From Arthrobacter sp. CDRTa11 (GTDB lineage Bacteria; Actinomycetota; Actinomycetes; Actinomycetales; Micrococcaceae): 64,000 bases of DNA. A program made the position numbers and the translations under genes. Shown here one piece after another: positions 42,728 to 52,449 of the stretch (position 1 is the stretch's first letter; each line of letters starts with the position of its first letter). The notes under the pieces are model-generated. The model worked only from the letters and a program-made list of their open reading frames with translations. It was not told the origin of the DNA and made no database searches. The stretch lies in the NCBI RefSeq assembly GCF_026427775.1, contig NZ_CP044532.1, positions 1,054,001 through 1,118,000 of the forward strand, read 5' to 3'.

Positions 42728-43498
42728 GATCCGCGTTCCTTCCGGCAAGGCGTCTCCGGCGAGCAGTCTGGCTGCGGCGTCTGCAAAGGCAGTCAACGCC
42801 ACACGCTGAGTCCAGGGGCCATAGGAGATACGGCAGACGCCCAGTTCCTGGAGCCTGGCAGGGGCGAGTGATCCGGGGACGTTAATCACTGACACTTTGT
42901 TCCAGCCGATGCCTTCAACCAAGGCGCTGACAGTCGGTTCGTCCAATAGGCCGGGAACAAATACCGTCGTTGCACCGACATCAAGGTAGGCGCGGCCGCG
43001 TTCGATCGCGTCAGCCAGCACTTCGCGCGGATCGCGTTCCTTGCCCCGGAGGAATGCATCGGTGCGCGCGTTGAGGACAAAATCGATTCCCTCCGCCTGG
43101 GCGGCCTTCACTACGCCGGTCATCTGCTCCACAGCCGCATCCAGTGGGCGCATCTGGTCCTCAATATTTGCGCCTACGATCCCGACGCCGATTGCCTTGC
43201 GCACTGTTTCGCCAGCATTTCCGTACCCTGCCTCAAGGTCAGCGCTCACAGGCAAGGGAGTGGAAGCGGCAATGCGCCCCGCAGCCTCGATCATCAGGTC
43301 CACCGGGATTTTTTCGCCGTCCGGATATCCCTGGGAAGCAGCAATCGAGTGGCTCGCGGTGGCCAGCGCAGCCGTACCCGGAACGTCTGTGGCGACCTTT
43401 GCTGTGATGGCATCCCAAACGTTAATGACCTGGAGAATATCGGCGGCTTGGTGTAGACGGAGGAGTTCGGTGGCTTTGGCAGCGGTGTTTTGAGTCAT
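42719..43498 (-). CDS. Isocitrate lyase/PEP mutase superfamily enzyme
   Basis: 259 residues. Superfamily motifs: VINVWDAITAKVA near residue 24, PVSADLEAGYGN with the Mg-binding Asp/Glu (about 82-93), GANIEDQ (about 112) and LNARTDAFLRG (about 140). The KKCGH motif of true isocitrate lyases is absent, so the enzyme is of the oxaloacetate decarboxylase, PEP mutase or methylisocitrate lyase-like kind that acts on C-C or C-P bonds of small alpha-keto acids. The exact reaction is unknown. Confidence 0.9.
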   Translation of the reverse strand: MTQNTAAKATELLRLHQAADILQVINVWDAITAKVATDVPGTAALATASHSIAASQGYPDGEKIPVDLMIEAAGRIAASTPLPVSADLEAGYGNAGETVRKAIGVGIVGANIEDQMRPLDAAVEQMTGVVKAAQAEGIDFVLNARTDAFLRGKERDPREVLADAIERGRAYLDVGATTVFVPGLLDEPTVSALVEGIGWNKVSVINVPGSLAPARLQELGVCRISYGPWTQRVALTAFADAAARLLAGDALPEGTRILN

Positions 43499-43730
43499 GG
43501 TGCGAGCCTAACTGAGCCGCCAGACAAGCGGCGGAATGGAGCTCGGAACGGCCTCGTCTCATGCTTGCTATCCCGCGCATGGTGTCATGGCGCTGCACTT
43601 GTCCGCACGCTGGGCAACAGCGCGGCACCACGGCGTTGGATTGCGCGCGTCTTGTGCGCCCGCCCAGCACATGGCGTTGCTTTCGCGTTTGGCTTTATTG
43701 ATGAGCCGTTATCCCTAAACCCGGGGCAGC

Positions 43731-45365
43731 CTAATCCGGACCGCCGGCTGAGCTTATGGAGCCGTCCGGCCAGGTGGGTGGTTCCCAGTCTTGGTGTTCG
43801 CTGTTGTAGTGGCGGCCGGTGGGTGAGGTCCAGCCGGGTGGTTCGTTTTTGCTGGCTGGTGTTGGTTGCCAGGCCGAGTGGTGTTTGAGGTGGTGGTGTT
43901 TTCGGCAGGGTTGGCCGAGGTTGGATATGCCGGTGGTGCCGCCGTCGGCCCAGGCAAGGAGGTGGTCTGCTTCGTTGTCGAGGGAGTGGTTGTTGCAGCC
44001 GGGGAAGGGGCATTTGGCATCGCGGAGCCTGAGCCAGCGGCGCATGGCTGTGGTGAGGCGGTAGCTGGTTCGGCCGATTTCCAGTGGTGCGCCGTCGCGG
44101 GGGTCGGTCAGGACGCGGTGGAAGGAGCCGGCTCCGTTGGCGATCAGGTTCCGGGCCATGGAGGCGGGGATGGGGCCGTGGCCGTCGAGTGTGGCAGGTT
44201 CATCGGTGAGGCCCAGGAGGGAGAACACGGGCACGGTGACCAGTACCTGGGCCCGCGGCGGCGGGACCTGCCCGGCGGTGCGTTCTCCGCCGGGATCGGC
44301 AAGGCATTTTGCGCCGCCAGTGCTTTCGTTGCTGATGCTGCCGGGGTTGGATGTCCCACCGCCGAGGAGTGTGTGGGCGAGGGTGTCGGCGCGGAGTTGG
44401 GTGAGGGTGCGGGGCTCGGTGGGGCTTTGGAGTGACCGGGCTGTTGTGGTGGTGTGTTCCCAGATGGCGGCGGCCTGGTCGGCGGGGAGGTAGGCGGAGA
44501 GCCAGGCCATGCCGTCGCGGTCCGGGGTGTATTCGACCCGGCGGTCCAGGACGCACTTGGTATGGCGGGTTTCGATCGAGACGGGGTGGTGGCGTTCGCG
44601 CCAGGTCCGGGCCCTGGCACGGAACCGTGAGGGTGTGAGGTCCCCGGCAAGGCAGGCGCGGGAAGCCTTCGCTGCGTCGGGGTCCAGGAAGTGGGTTTCC
44701 AGGGCGGCCGCGCCGGCGGGGCCCAGGCCGGTGGTTTCATCGCAGAGGATCCGGGCGTGCTGCCAGGAGAGGGCCCCGGCCTGCAAGGCTGTCAGGGTGC
44801 GGGGCAGTTCGGTGCTCAGTTGGCGGGACTGGACCAGGAACGCTGAAGCGGTGCCTTCGCTGATGGTCAGGACACAGGCGACCTCCGCGACCATGCCCAT
44901 CTCCGCCGCAGAGCGTTCGTGCAGCGAGGCCGACGGGGGAAGCAGCCGCCGGCAGGTGTCCGCGTAGGTGGCGGCCGCCCGGGCTTTCCGCGCAGCGGCA
45001 CGGGCCTCATCACGGGCAGCCTCCGCCATCTCGGCCAGGCATTCCTCCGCCAAATCCCGCAACGGATCACAACCAGCATCAGCATCAGAACCTGTGCTAG
45101 AGCGAGTATGGGAAACGGTGCCAGGATCAGCACCAGACCCTGTGCCAGAGCGAGTATGGGAAACGGTGCCAGAGTCAGCACCAGACCCTGTGCCAGAGCG
45201 AGTATGGGAAACGGCGCCAGAATCAGCACCAAACCTTGTGCCAGAACCGGCACCAGGGGCGGCAGAGAAGGAGGCCGAATCAAGCCCGTCCACCGGAGCA
45301 TCGAACATCGCCGCAGCCTCGAAAGCAACCTGGCTTTCACCGTCAACAACTACCGTGCCGTCCAT
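43731..45365 (-). CDS. DUF222 / HNH endonuclease-family protein
   Basis: 544 residues. The DUF222 region spans about residues 105-330 (LAEECLAEMAEAARDEAR, CVLTISEGTASAFL). The C-terminal HNH motif is LRDAKCPFPGCNNHSLDNEADHLLAWADGG and NLGQPCRKHHHLKHHSAW (about 450-500), with CxxxxC and HHHxxKH. Such proteins occur in many copies in Micrococcaceae; their role is not established, and some are mobile. The N-terminal 80 residues hold a 16-residue tandem repeat (48 bp) rich in Ser/Gly/Thr. No intein or intron is visible around it. Confidence 0.9.
   Translation of the reverse strand: MDGTVVVDGESQVAFEAAAMFDAPVDGLDSASFSAAPGAGSGTRFGADSGAVSHTRSGTGSGADSGTVSHTRSGTGSGADPGTVSHTRSSTGSDADAGCDPLRDLAEECLAEMAEAARDEARAAARKARAAATYADTCRRLLPPSASLHERSAAEMGMVAEVACVLTISEGTASAFLVQSRQLSTELPRTLTALQAGALSWQHARILCDETTGLGPAGAAALETHFLDPDAAKASRACLAGDLTPSRFRARARTWRERHHPVSIETRHTKCVLDRRVEYTPDRDGMAWLSAYLPADQAAAIWEHTTTTARSLQSPTEPRTLTQLRADTLAHTLLGGGTSNPGSISNESTGGAKCLADPGGERTAGQVPPPRAQVLVTVPVFSLLGLTDEPATLDGHGPIPASMARNLIANGAGSFHRVLTDPRDGAPLEIGRTSYRLTTAMRRWLRLRDAKCPFPGCNNHSLDNEADHLLAWADGGTTGISNLGQPCRKHHHLKHHSAWQPTPASKNEPPGWTSPTGRHYNSEHQDWEPPTWPDGSISSAGGPD
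45103..45246. repeat. 48-bp in-frame tandem repeat (three copies) in the HNH gene
   Basis: Copies begin at 45103, 45151 and 45199. Each encodes a 16-residue SGTGSGAD-SGTVSHTR unit with few changes. Confidence 0.92.
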
Positions 45366-45449
45366 ACCCTAAGTCTGCCAAGGGGGTACGACAGTAAGTC
45401 TGAAGGAAAGCCCCTATGTGGATAGCGCGCGTGAAAAGCTGGAGGAACC

Positions 45450-45857
45450 TCAGCGGGAGGCCGGGGATGAAGCGCCGGCCGGCTCGGAGGACCCGTCAGC
45501 TGGCTCTTTCTGCCAAGGCCACCGCCCAGTGATTTCCAGTTCCAAGGAGAAGCTCAGGAACGTACGGATCAGCACGATGATCGCCAGGACGCCCACACTT
45601 TCATACGTGGGCGTCACTGCGACCGTGCGGATGATGTCCGCAGCGACCAGGAGCTCCAGCCCCAGCAGGATGGACCTGCCGAGCAACTGCCGATAGGCGC
45701 GGTAAACAGTGAGCTTCTCGGCTCCAAGAGGGAGATTTCGCGGCTGATAACCCCGAAGGGCCATGGGGACGGACACCAGGGCGCCGATCACCATCACGGC
45801 AACGCCGGCGAAATCCATAAACTTGCCTACGGTCTCAATGATGTGCTGAAAGTCCAT
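45450..45857 (-). CDS. DUF1622-family membrane protein
   Basis: 135 residues with three hydrophobic segments (AGVAVMVIGALVSVPMAL, SILLGLELLVAADIIRTV, VGVLAIIVLIRTFLSFSLELEI), the DUF1622 pattern. The GLELLVAADIIRTV segment with charged residues inside the membrane is conserved in the family. Its function is unknown; a small channel or sensor has been guessed for relatives. The start ATG 45857 is clear. Confidence 0.88.
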   Translation of the reverse strand: MDFQHIIETVGKFMDFAGVAVMVIGALVSVPMALRGYQPRNLPLGAEKLTVYRAYRQLLGRSILLGLELLVAADIIRTVAVTPTYESVGVLAIIVLIRTFLSFSLELEITGRWPWQKEPADGSSEPAGASSPASR

Positions 45858-45929
45858 GTTCCCCTGCCGTATTTCGCCGGATATACGCCTGCATTGAAGC
45901 CCTGGCCGCCTGACCTCGCCAGCAGCCTT

Positions 45930-45960
45930 AGCCTAGACAGCCAACAGCCCCAGCCTAGAC
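45930..45960. repeat. Short direct repeat at the stop of the flavin monooxygenase gene
   Basis: AGCCTAGAC at 45930-45938 and 45952-45960; the second contains the stop codon of the minus-strand gene (45955-45957). Confidence 0.5.
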
Positions 45961-47337
45961 GGTCACCCGCTGCCGGAATGATGCTCCATATGCTGACGAC
46001 GGGAGCAGATCCGAGGAATCCGACCGAAGCCTCGACCGGAGCGTGCCTGACTTGGGCTCCGTGTCATACAGTCCACGCTCAGCCAGCCGCGGCACCACCA
46101 GCTCGGCAAAGTCGTTCAGTGATCCCGGGCTGACGAGGGGATTCAGCATGTAGCCGTCCAGCCCCGAAACAGCAGCGTGTTCCTGGATCTGCCGGGCTAC
46201 GTCGTCGGGTGTTCCGATGAACAGAAGGTCTGTGCCGCGGGTGACCTCCGAGAATTTACGGCGTACATCGCCGGCCGTGAGCGGTTTGTCCTGCGGAGCT
46301 CCCTTGACCACGTAGGAGGTCAGGCCGTTGGTAGACGTCGTGAGCGGCTCGTCGTCGGCGTATTTGCTCAGATCAATTCCGGTGTCCCCGGCGTAGCTGA
46401 CCAGCTGCGCCTCCACGTGGTAATTGCGCTGCAGCTCGTCGTACTTCTCCTGGGCTCCGATGGCAGTGGGAGCCGTGATGATCCGGGCCAACGCCATGGA
46501 ACGCACCTCGCCGGCGGGGCGTCCAACAGCCAACGCGCGCTGACTGATGTCAGCAAGTCCCGCCGCGATCTCCTGCGGATCCTTTTTGGGCAACAGGATC
46601 ACCTCCGCGTGCTTCGCCGCGAATTCGCGGCCCCGCGGCGACCAGCCTGCCTGAAACAGTGTGGGCGTCCGCTGTGGTGATGGTGACGTCAGCGACGGTC
46701 CGTCCACGCGGAAGTGTTCGCCGTCGTGGTTGATGGGGTGGACGGAACCAGCGCGGGCGTACAGCCGGTCCGCCTTGCTGCCCACCACCGCGTCGGCCGC
46801 CCAGCTGCCTTCCAGCAGCTTGTAGAAAACGTCCATAAACTCGTCGGCACGCGCATAACGGTCGGCGTGCTTGAGCATCTCGTCCATGCCGAAGTTGCGG
46901 GCTGCGCTGGACAGGTAGGAGGTGACGATATTCCACCCGATCCGCCCTGTGCTGAGGTGGTCAAGGGTGCCGAAGCGGCGGGCGAGGGCGAAGGGGTGCT
47001 CGTACGTGGTGGACGCCGTGATCACGAAGGAAAGCCGCTCGGTGAGGGCGGCCAGGGCGGGAACGTACATAAAGGGATCGTTGGCCGGGGCCTCCACCGC
47101 CCACCCCAAAGCGGCATCGGCGGAGCCGCCGTACACGTCGTACAGGCCGAGGACGTCGGCGAAGAAGAGTGCGTCCAGGTTTGCCTCTTCGGCAGTGACG
47201 GCCACATTGCGCCACCGGTCCAGGGAGTTGACCTGCAGCCGGTCATCCAACGGGTGGGTCCACAGGCTGGGGGCGCCGCCGCAGCCCACGCTGGCCTGCT
47301 CGTACAGGGCAAAAAGCAGGGGAGATGGTGAACTCAT
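45955..47337 (-). CDS. LLM-class flavin-dependent monooxygenase (NtaA/SnaA/DszA type)
   Basis: 460 residues. The luciferase-like barrel shows [18 protein letters not shown] (about residue 52), [40 protein letters not shown] (a signature of the NtaA/DszA group, about 105-145), and [20 protein letters not shown] near 235. The family uses FMNH2 from a separate reductase to oxidise N- or S-containing compounds. Its ATG overlaps the permease stop (ATGA), so uptake and oxidation of the same compound is likely (inference). Confidence 0.9.
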   Translation of the reverse strand: MSSPSPLLFALYEQASVGCGGAPSLWTHPLDDRLQVNSLDRWRNVAVTAEEANLDALFFADVLGLYDVYGGSADAALGWAVEAPANDPFMYVPALAALTERLSFVITASTTYEHPFALARRFGTLDHLSTGRIGWNIVTSYLSSAARNFGMDEMLKHADRYARADEFMDVFYKLLEGSWAADAVVGSKADRLYARAGSVHPINHDGEHFRVDGPSLTSPSPQRTPTLFQAGWSPRGREFAAKHAEVILLPKKDPQEIAAGLADISQRALAVGRPAGEVRSMALARIITAPTAIGAQEKYDELQRNYHVEAQLVSYAGDTGIDLSKYADDEPLTTSTNGLTSYVVKGAPQDKPLTAGDVRRKFSEVTRGTDLLFIGTPDDVARQIQEHAAVSGLDGYMLNPLVSPGSLNDFAELVVPRLAERGLYDTEPKSGTLRSRLRSDSSDLLPSSAYGASFRQRVTV

Positions 47338-48851
47338 CGGATCAGCTCGCTTTCGTCAGGGGAAAGTTCGACGGCGGCGCGGCGCCCGCTTTTGCGGGAA
47401 CCGTGCCGGAAGTGGAAGTACAGATAGCAGGCGGCCACAAACGGGATACCGAAGTAGAGGGCGGCCACCTGGTTGGGGTCAAAGGCGAGCCCAACCACGG
47501 ACGCCAGGCACAACGCAAAGGCCAGCAGGGGAACCACGGGATAGAGCGGCGCACGGTAGGCCAGTGTGGCCACGTCACCGCCATTTCGGAGGAAAGCCCG
47601 GCGATGCAGAAAGTGCGAGGCCGTGATGGACATCCACACACCAACCACAGCGAAGCCGGCGATCGAGACCAGTACCAGGTAGACCGATTCGGCGGCCACT
47701 ACGCTGCAAAGGAGCGAGGCGACACCGCCGATCATGCTGATGCTGAGGGCTATGAGCGGAATGCCCTTCTTGGTGAGGCGGCGGAAAGCCTTTGGTGCAT
47801 GGCCTTCATCCGAGAGGGAGAAAAGCATGCGGGCGCAGGAATACAGGCCACTGTTGCCGGCCGAAAGCAGGGCCGTGATGATGACAAAGTTCATGACGTC
47901 TGCGGCATACGGGATCCCCAGCGAACTGAACACGGTGACGAAGGGGCTTTCATCAAGCCCCACCTCTCCATAGGGAACGGTGGCCGCGATGACCGTGATG
48001 GCACCCACGAAAAAGATCAGCAGGCGCAGGACGGTGGCGCGGAGGGCTTTGGGAATGGCACGCTCCGGATTTTTGGTTTCGCCGGCTGCTACGCCGATCA
48101 GTTCCGAGCCGGAGAAGGCATAGAAGACCGCCAGAACAGTGATCAGCACACCGGCAAAGCCGTTGGGAAAGAGCCCACCCTCAGTAACGAAGTTGTTCAG
48201 GAGCAGGGGAGGGCCGGACTCAGCCGCCAGGGGCTTGAAACCCAGCAGGGCTGCACCGCCGAACACGATGAGCGCCAAGATGGTAGCCACCTTGATCAGT
48301 GACAGCCAGAATTCAGACTCGCCGAAGACCCGTGCCGAGAAGGCATTGAGGCTGAAGATCACTGCGGCAAAGACCAGGCACCAGACCCAGACGTCCACTC
48401 CCGGAAACCATCGCTGCATGAGCAGCCCGCAGGCTGTGAACTCCGAGCCCAGGGCCACAGCCCAGCAAAGCCAGTACAGCCATGCCGTGGTAAAGCCGGT
48501 GGCGGGGCCGATGGATCGTGCCGCGTAGATGTGGAATGCACCCGCCACTGGGTAGGCGATGGCGAGTTCACCGAGGCACGCCATCACCAGGTAAACAACA
48601 AAGGCCCCAACCAGGTAGGCCAGGACGGCGCCGAGCGGGCCGGCCTGTTCAATCGTGTAGCCGGAACTCAGGAAAAGGCCGGAACCGATGACGCCGCCCA
48701 TGGCGATCATGATCAGGTGGCGGGGCCCCATGGTCCGGCGCAGGTCAGTCCGGCGCAGGTCGCGGTGGGAGGGGTGCGAGGAATCCAGGGCAGGGCCGCC
48801 CGGCGTCTCCGGGCGGGCAGGCAGCACGGGGCTGAAACTGTTTTGCGGCAT
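47334..48851 (-). CDS. APC-family amino acid permease
   Basis: 505 residues with 12 hydrophobic segments. The N-terminal region has [27 protein letters not shown], the consensus binding loop of amino acid/polyamine/organocation permeases, then [19 protein letters not shown] sequence and [26 protein letters not shown] (about residue 240), typical of the AAT subfamily (lysine, proline, GABA-type permeases). It is first in a two-gene unit with the flavin monooxygenase. Confidence 0.92.
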   Translation of the reverse strand: MPQNSFSPVLPARPETPGGPALDSSHPSHRDLRRTDLRRTMGPRHLIMIAMGGVIGSGLFLSSGYTIEQAGPLGAVLAYLVGAFVVYLVMACLGELAIAYPVAGAFHIYAARSIGPATGFTTAWLYWLCWAVALGSEFTACGLLMQRWFPGVDVWVWCLVFAAVIFSLNAFSARVFGESEFWLSLIKVATILALIVFGGAALLGFKPLAAESGPPLLLNNFVTEGGLFPNGFAGVLITVLAVFYAFSGSELIGVAAGETKNPERAIPKALRATVLRLLIFFVGAITVIAATVPYGEVGLDESPFVTVFSSLGIPYAADVMNFVIITALLSAGNSGLYSCARMLFSLSDEGHAPKAFRRLTKKGIPLIALSISMIGGVASLLCSVVAAESVYLVLVSIAGFAVVGVWMSITASHFLHRRAFLRNGGDVATLAYRAPLYPVVPLLAFALCLASVVGLAFDPNQVAALYFGIPFVAACYLYFHFRHGSRKSGRRAAVELSPDESELIR

Positions 48852-48933
48852 GGGGCCACGCTAGGTCCCGGCAACCGGCAGCGTGGCATTCGTTACAGTT
48901 TGTTGCACCATAAGCACGGGGAATTGCGGATAA

Positions 48934-49794
48934 CTATCGGTGTCGAACCCCTGATCCTGTCAGCACTTCCCGGTAGCCCTCACGGAAGGAGGGGTACGCA
49001 GGCTCAAAGCCGGTGCTTCGCAGCAGTGCGTTGCTGCAGCGTTTGTTCCCGTTCCGGGCATCCGCTGCCGGACCCGTGGGCGGCTCGGGAAACCCCAGTT
49101 CGGAAGCCAGGAACCGCAGGACCTCGCCCAGTTCTGCGGGCTCGTTGTCCACCCCGAGATATACCTGAGCTGGCATGGCTTCCATCCCGGCCAGATGTAC
49201 CAGCGCCGCAGCGGCATCGTCACGGTGGATCCGGTTGGTATAGCGGGGGGCGTCGGGAATGACCGCAGCGCCGTTCCTGACCTGGTCTATCAGCCGCGTT
49301 CGGCCCGGACCGTAGATGCCGCCGAGCCGCACCACAATCCCGGCTGTTTCGGTGCCGTGCAGGCGGTGGTGGAGCAGCTCCTCAGCCTCCCGCATGATGC
49401 GGCCGGAAAATCCGCCAGGTTCCGCCGTCGTGCTTTCATCAACCCAGCCTCCATTGGCATCCCCATAAACAGCGGTGGACGAGACAAAAAGAACCCGGCG
49501 GGGCGTCACGGCATCGCGTTCGAGGGCGTCCAGGACGTGCGAAACGCCGTCCACGTAGGCGGCCCGGTAGGCAGTTTCCGTGGGGGAGTCCGCGGCGACG
49601 GCAATAACGACGGCGGTGGTATCTGCCGGGATGGGCGGCAGGCCTGCGGTGCCCAGGTCCGCCGCCACACCTTCAATCTCCGCCGGCAGTTTCTCCGGCG
49701 ACCGGCGCCAGCCCACCACACGGTGCCCCGCTGCGGCAAAACGCAGGCCCGCTTCGGTGCCCAAGTCGCCGCATCCGGCCAACAGGACAGTCAT
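48934..49794 (-). CDS. NAD(P)-dependent epimerase/dehydratase-like protein (extended SDR)
   Basis: 286 residues. The N-terminal dinucleotide loop is VLLAGCGDLGTEAGLRF, an atypical GxGxxG seen in YeeZ-type SDRs. RRVLFVSSTAVYGDANGGWVDE holds the Ser and Tyr positions, and VRLGGIYGPGRTRL is typical of extended SDRs. The substrate is unknown. It ends close to the MSMEG_6728-like gene (4 bases apart), which precedes it on the same strand, so they are probably co-transcribed. Confidence 0.88.
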   Translation of the reverse strand: MTVLLAGCGDLGTEAGLRFAAAGHRVVGWRRSPEKLPAEIEGVAADLGTAGLPPIPADTTAVVIAVAADSPTETAYRAAYVDGVSHVLDALERDAVTPRRVLFVSSTAVYGDANGGWVDESTTAEPGGFSGRIMREAEELLHHRLHGTETAGIVVRLGGIYGPGRTRLIDQVRNGAAVIPDAPRYTNRIHRDDAAAALVHLAGMEAMPAQVYLGVDNEPAELGEVLRFLASELGFPEPPTGPAADARNGNKRCSNALLRSTGFEPAYPSFREGYREVLTGSGVRHR

Positions 49795-49798
49795 GGGA

Positions 49799-50719
49799 TC
49801 AGGGAGCCGGGACGGGGAAGAAGACGCGAGGATCCTGCAGCAGGGCCGGGTAGTCGAAGGCGGACCTGTCGATCACTTCGGTGACGCTGAAGTTGCGGCC
49901 GAACCTGCCATCTTCCAAGGTGATGGGGCGGCCAAGGACCTGTCCCACAGCGAACTTGTGGCCATCCTCGAAGGCCACCGCCACGACTGTCTTGCCGGGG
50001 AGGGTAGCGAATGCCTCCTCCTGGGCCTTGCGCTTCCGGGTCGGCTTCTTCACCAACTGCTTGGGTGGAAGCTTGCGCGGCTGCTTGGACGGGCGTCGTG
50101 AACCGTCGTCCACGTAGACAGGGGAATAGTCATCCTGATCGGCGCCCAAACCGGCAGTGGGAGTGCCGCCGCGGCGAACCGGGGGAAGGGCAACGGTTTC
50201 CAGTGTTTCCGGGTCTATGTCCCCCTGCGTGGCGCGGAGGATCCACAGGATGTCACCGTCAGGGTCCTCGGGAAGGAATTCATGTTTCGGCTCAGGCCAG
50301 ATGTAGTCCAGATCCACCTCGGCGTCAGGAAAGACGTCTTTGTAAAACTTCGGCTCCTTGCGGAGAAGCTTGGAACGGTGGCTCAAATGGAAGTCAGGAT
50401 CGCCGAGCCAATGCGGCATCGGAATTTTGGCTGCGTAATCGGGGTGCGCTGCCTGGGGTGCAAACTCGGTGATGTTGGCGCGGGTGTTGTCGGCGTGGCC
50501 ACGGGCGGTCCACTCGTCCACCATGGCAAGGCCATACAGGGTCAGTGCGGGGACGTGCCCCATCCACATCCTGACGGCCGGGTGGGACTGCCAGCCGTAT
50601 TCCGGGATCACCAGCGCCCGGAGGATCTGCAGCGCCTCGACTCGTTGCTTGCCGAGCCTGGCGGGATCGAGCGCGGCCGCGCTCGACCTAAAATCGGGGT
50701 GCGGAAGGAAGGTTTGCAT
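49799..50719 (-). CDS. MSMEG_6728-family protein (pyrimidine-dimer glycosylase-like)
   Basis: 306 residues from ATG 50719. The opening MQTFLPHPDFRSSAAALDPARLGKQRVEALQILRAL, then HPAVRMWMGHVPALTLYG, matches the MSMEG_6728 family, whose N-terminal fold relates to a pyrimidine-dimer glycosylase/endonuclease group. A basic linker (KPTRKRKAQEE) separates a C-terminal module with VVAVAFEDGHKFAVGQVLG. A DNA-repair role is inferred only. Longer starts upstream lack support. Confidence 0.82.
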   Translation of the reverse strand: MQTFLPHPDFRSSAAALDPARLGKQRVEALQILRALVIPEYGWQSHPAVRMWMGHVPALTLYGLAMVDEWTARGHADNTRANITEFAPQAAHPDYAAKIPMPHWLGDPDFHLSHRSKLLRKEPKFYKDVFPDAEVDLDYIWPEPKHEFLPEDPDGDILWILRATQGDIDPETLETVALPPVRRGGTPTAGLGADQDDYSPVYVDDGSRRPSKQPRKLPPKQLVKKPTRKRKAQEEAFATLPGKTVVAVAFEDGHKFAVGQVLGRPITLEDGRFGRNFSVTEVIDRSAFDYPALLQDPRVFFPVPAP

Positions 50720-50876
50720 CTCTTCAGTCTGACGCCCCATACCGGATGTGCCAATTGCAGTGCTTGCCGCCACATCGGGACCAGCCGGAGTGTTCACATA
50801 GTGGACCTATACATACGCCATGGGGGAGCAACCACTAAGATAACCGGAACCCGTCCCGCGTCCTGGAAGCCCTGCC

Positions 50877-51467
50877 ATGAAAACTACACCTGAAAAGACC
50901 CCCGGAAGCACCCAGATTTTCACGCCCAAGTTCGGGCAGATGCTTAGCCCGGAGGCCAACGGCATCCTGGTCCTTGACGAATTTACCCTTGATCCGGCAG
51001 CAGCGCGCAAAGAGCAGCACGGCTTCCGCGCAGCGATTGCATCCGTGGCTGTCACGCTCCGCCGTATTGCTGCCCTGCGCGTGGTTATTGCCCTCGTGGC
51101 CATCGGAAACCTGCCCCTGTTCCTGCTCTCCAGCGGTTGGTGGATCTACGCGGTTTCCCTGACCCTTGTGGTGGCAGTGCACGCTGCCGTCTCCTGGCTC
51201 AACCGGCACGAGCCCAAAGTCCGCCAGCGCCAGGACCTGGAACTGCACCTGCACCGCGAACAGAGCGCCAACTACCGCAAAGTCCGTGACGCCGTGAAAT
51301 ACATGATTGACACACCCAGCCGCATGAACGAACACCTCTACCTGGAGTTGCTGGCGGTCAAGCGGGTGGCCCTCAACCTCGCCCACGGCACGGTTGCCCT
51401 GCTGGACACCAGCGACGAGACCTCCTGGAAGGTGCGGATCGTCCGCGAAATCCCGGCCGCAGCCTAA
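50877..51467 (+). CDS. Membrane protein of unknown function with two TM helices
   Basis: 196 residues from ATG 50877. Two adjacent hydrophobic helices (about residues 64-82 and 85-105: VVIALVAIGNLPLFLLSSGW and IYAVSLTLVVAVHAAVSWL) form a hairpin, flanked by an N-terminal polar region and a basic C-terminal helical domain (KVRQRQDLELHLHREQSANYRKV). I do not recognise a family. It is divergent from the MSMEG_6728 gene and ends at a strong terminator. Confidence 0.75.
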   Translation: MKTTPEKTPGSTQIFTPKFGQMLSPEANGILVLDEFTLDPAAARKEQHGFRAAIASVAVTLRRIAALRVVIALVAIGNLPLFLLSSGWWIYAVSLTLVVAVHAAVSWLNRHEPKVRQRQDLELHLHREQSANYRKVRDAVKYMIDTPSRMNEHLYLELLAVKRVALNLAHGTVALLDTSDETSWKVRIVREIPAAA

Positions 51468-51518
51468 GCAGAAGTAGCAGCCTCAACCCGAGGCAGCAGC
51501 CCAGGCAAAAGCTATGAC

Positions 51519-51574
51519 GTTAACGACGACGCCGGAGCTCCCCGCAGAGGGGACGCTCCGGCGTCGTCGTTAAC
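51519..51574. terminator. Strong bidirectional hairpin
   Basis: A perfect 20-bp stem (51519-51538 with 51555-51574) with a smaller hairpin in the loop. It separates the membrane protein gene from the convergent rpf gene. Confidence 0.85.
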
Positions 51575-51612
51575 TTTGCTGCTGTTTCAAGGCGCCGGTG
51601 GCGCCCTGAAGG

Positions 51613-52407
<795 letters not shown>

Positions 52408-52409
52408 TC

Positions 52410-52438
52410 ACGCTAGGCCATCACGCCGGCGTTATCAA
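52410..52438 (-). promoter_or_regulatory. Candidate promoter of rpf
   Basis: On the minus strand, TTGATA (52438-52433), a 17-base spacer and TAGCGT (52415-52410). It implies an untranslated leader of about 160 bases with a GCCCGCG/CGCGGGC hairpin at 52385-52400. Confidence 0.5.
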
Positions 52439-52449
52439 ACCGAGATAAT

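Noticed and set aside
43499..43730. Possible small gene between the PEP-mutase-like and HNH genes
   Set aside because: Frames here lack ribosome sites and motifs; treated as non-coding.
45103..45246. CRISPR-like array
   Set aside because: The 48-bp units are contiguous, in frame and without spacers; they are coding tandem repeats.
43731..45365. Homing endonuclease or intron-associated mobile element
   Set aside because: No intron, intein or terminal repeats flank the HNH gene; DUF222-HNH proteins are common stand-alone genes in these bacteria.
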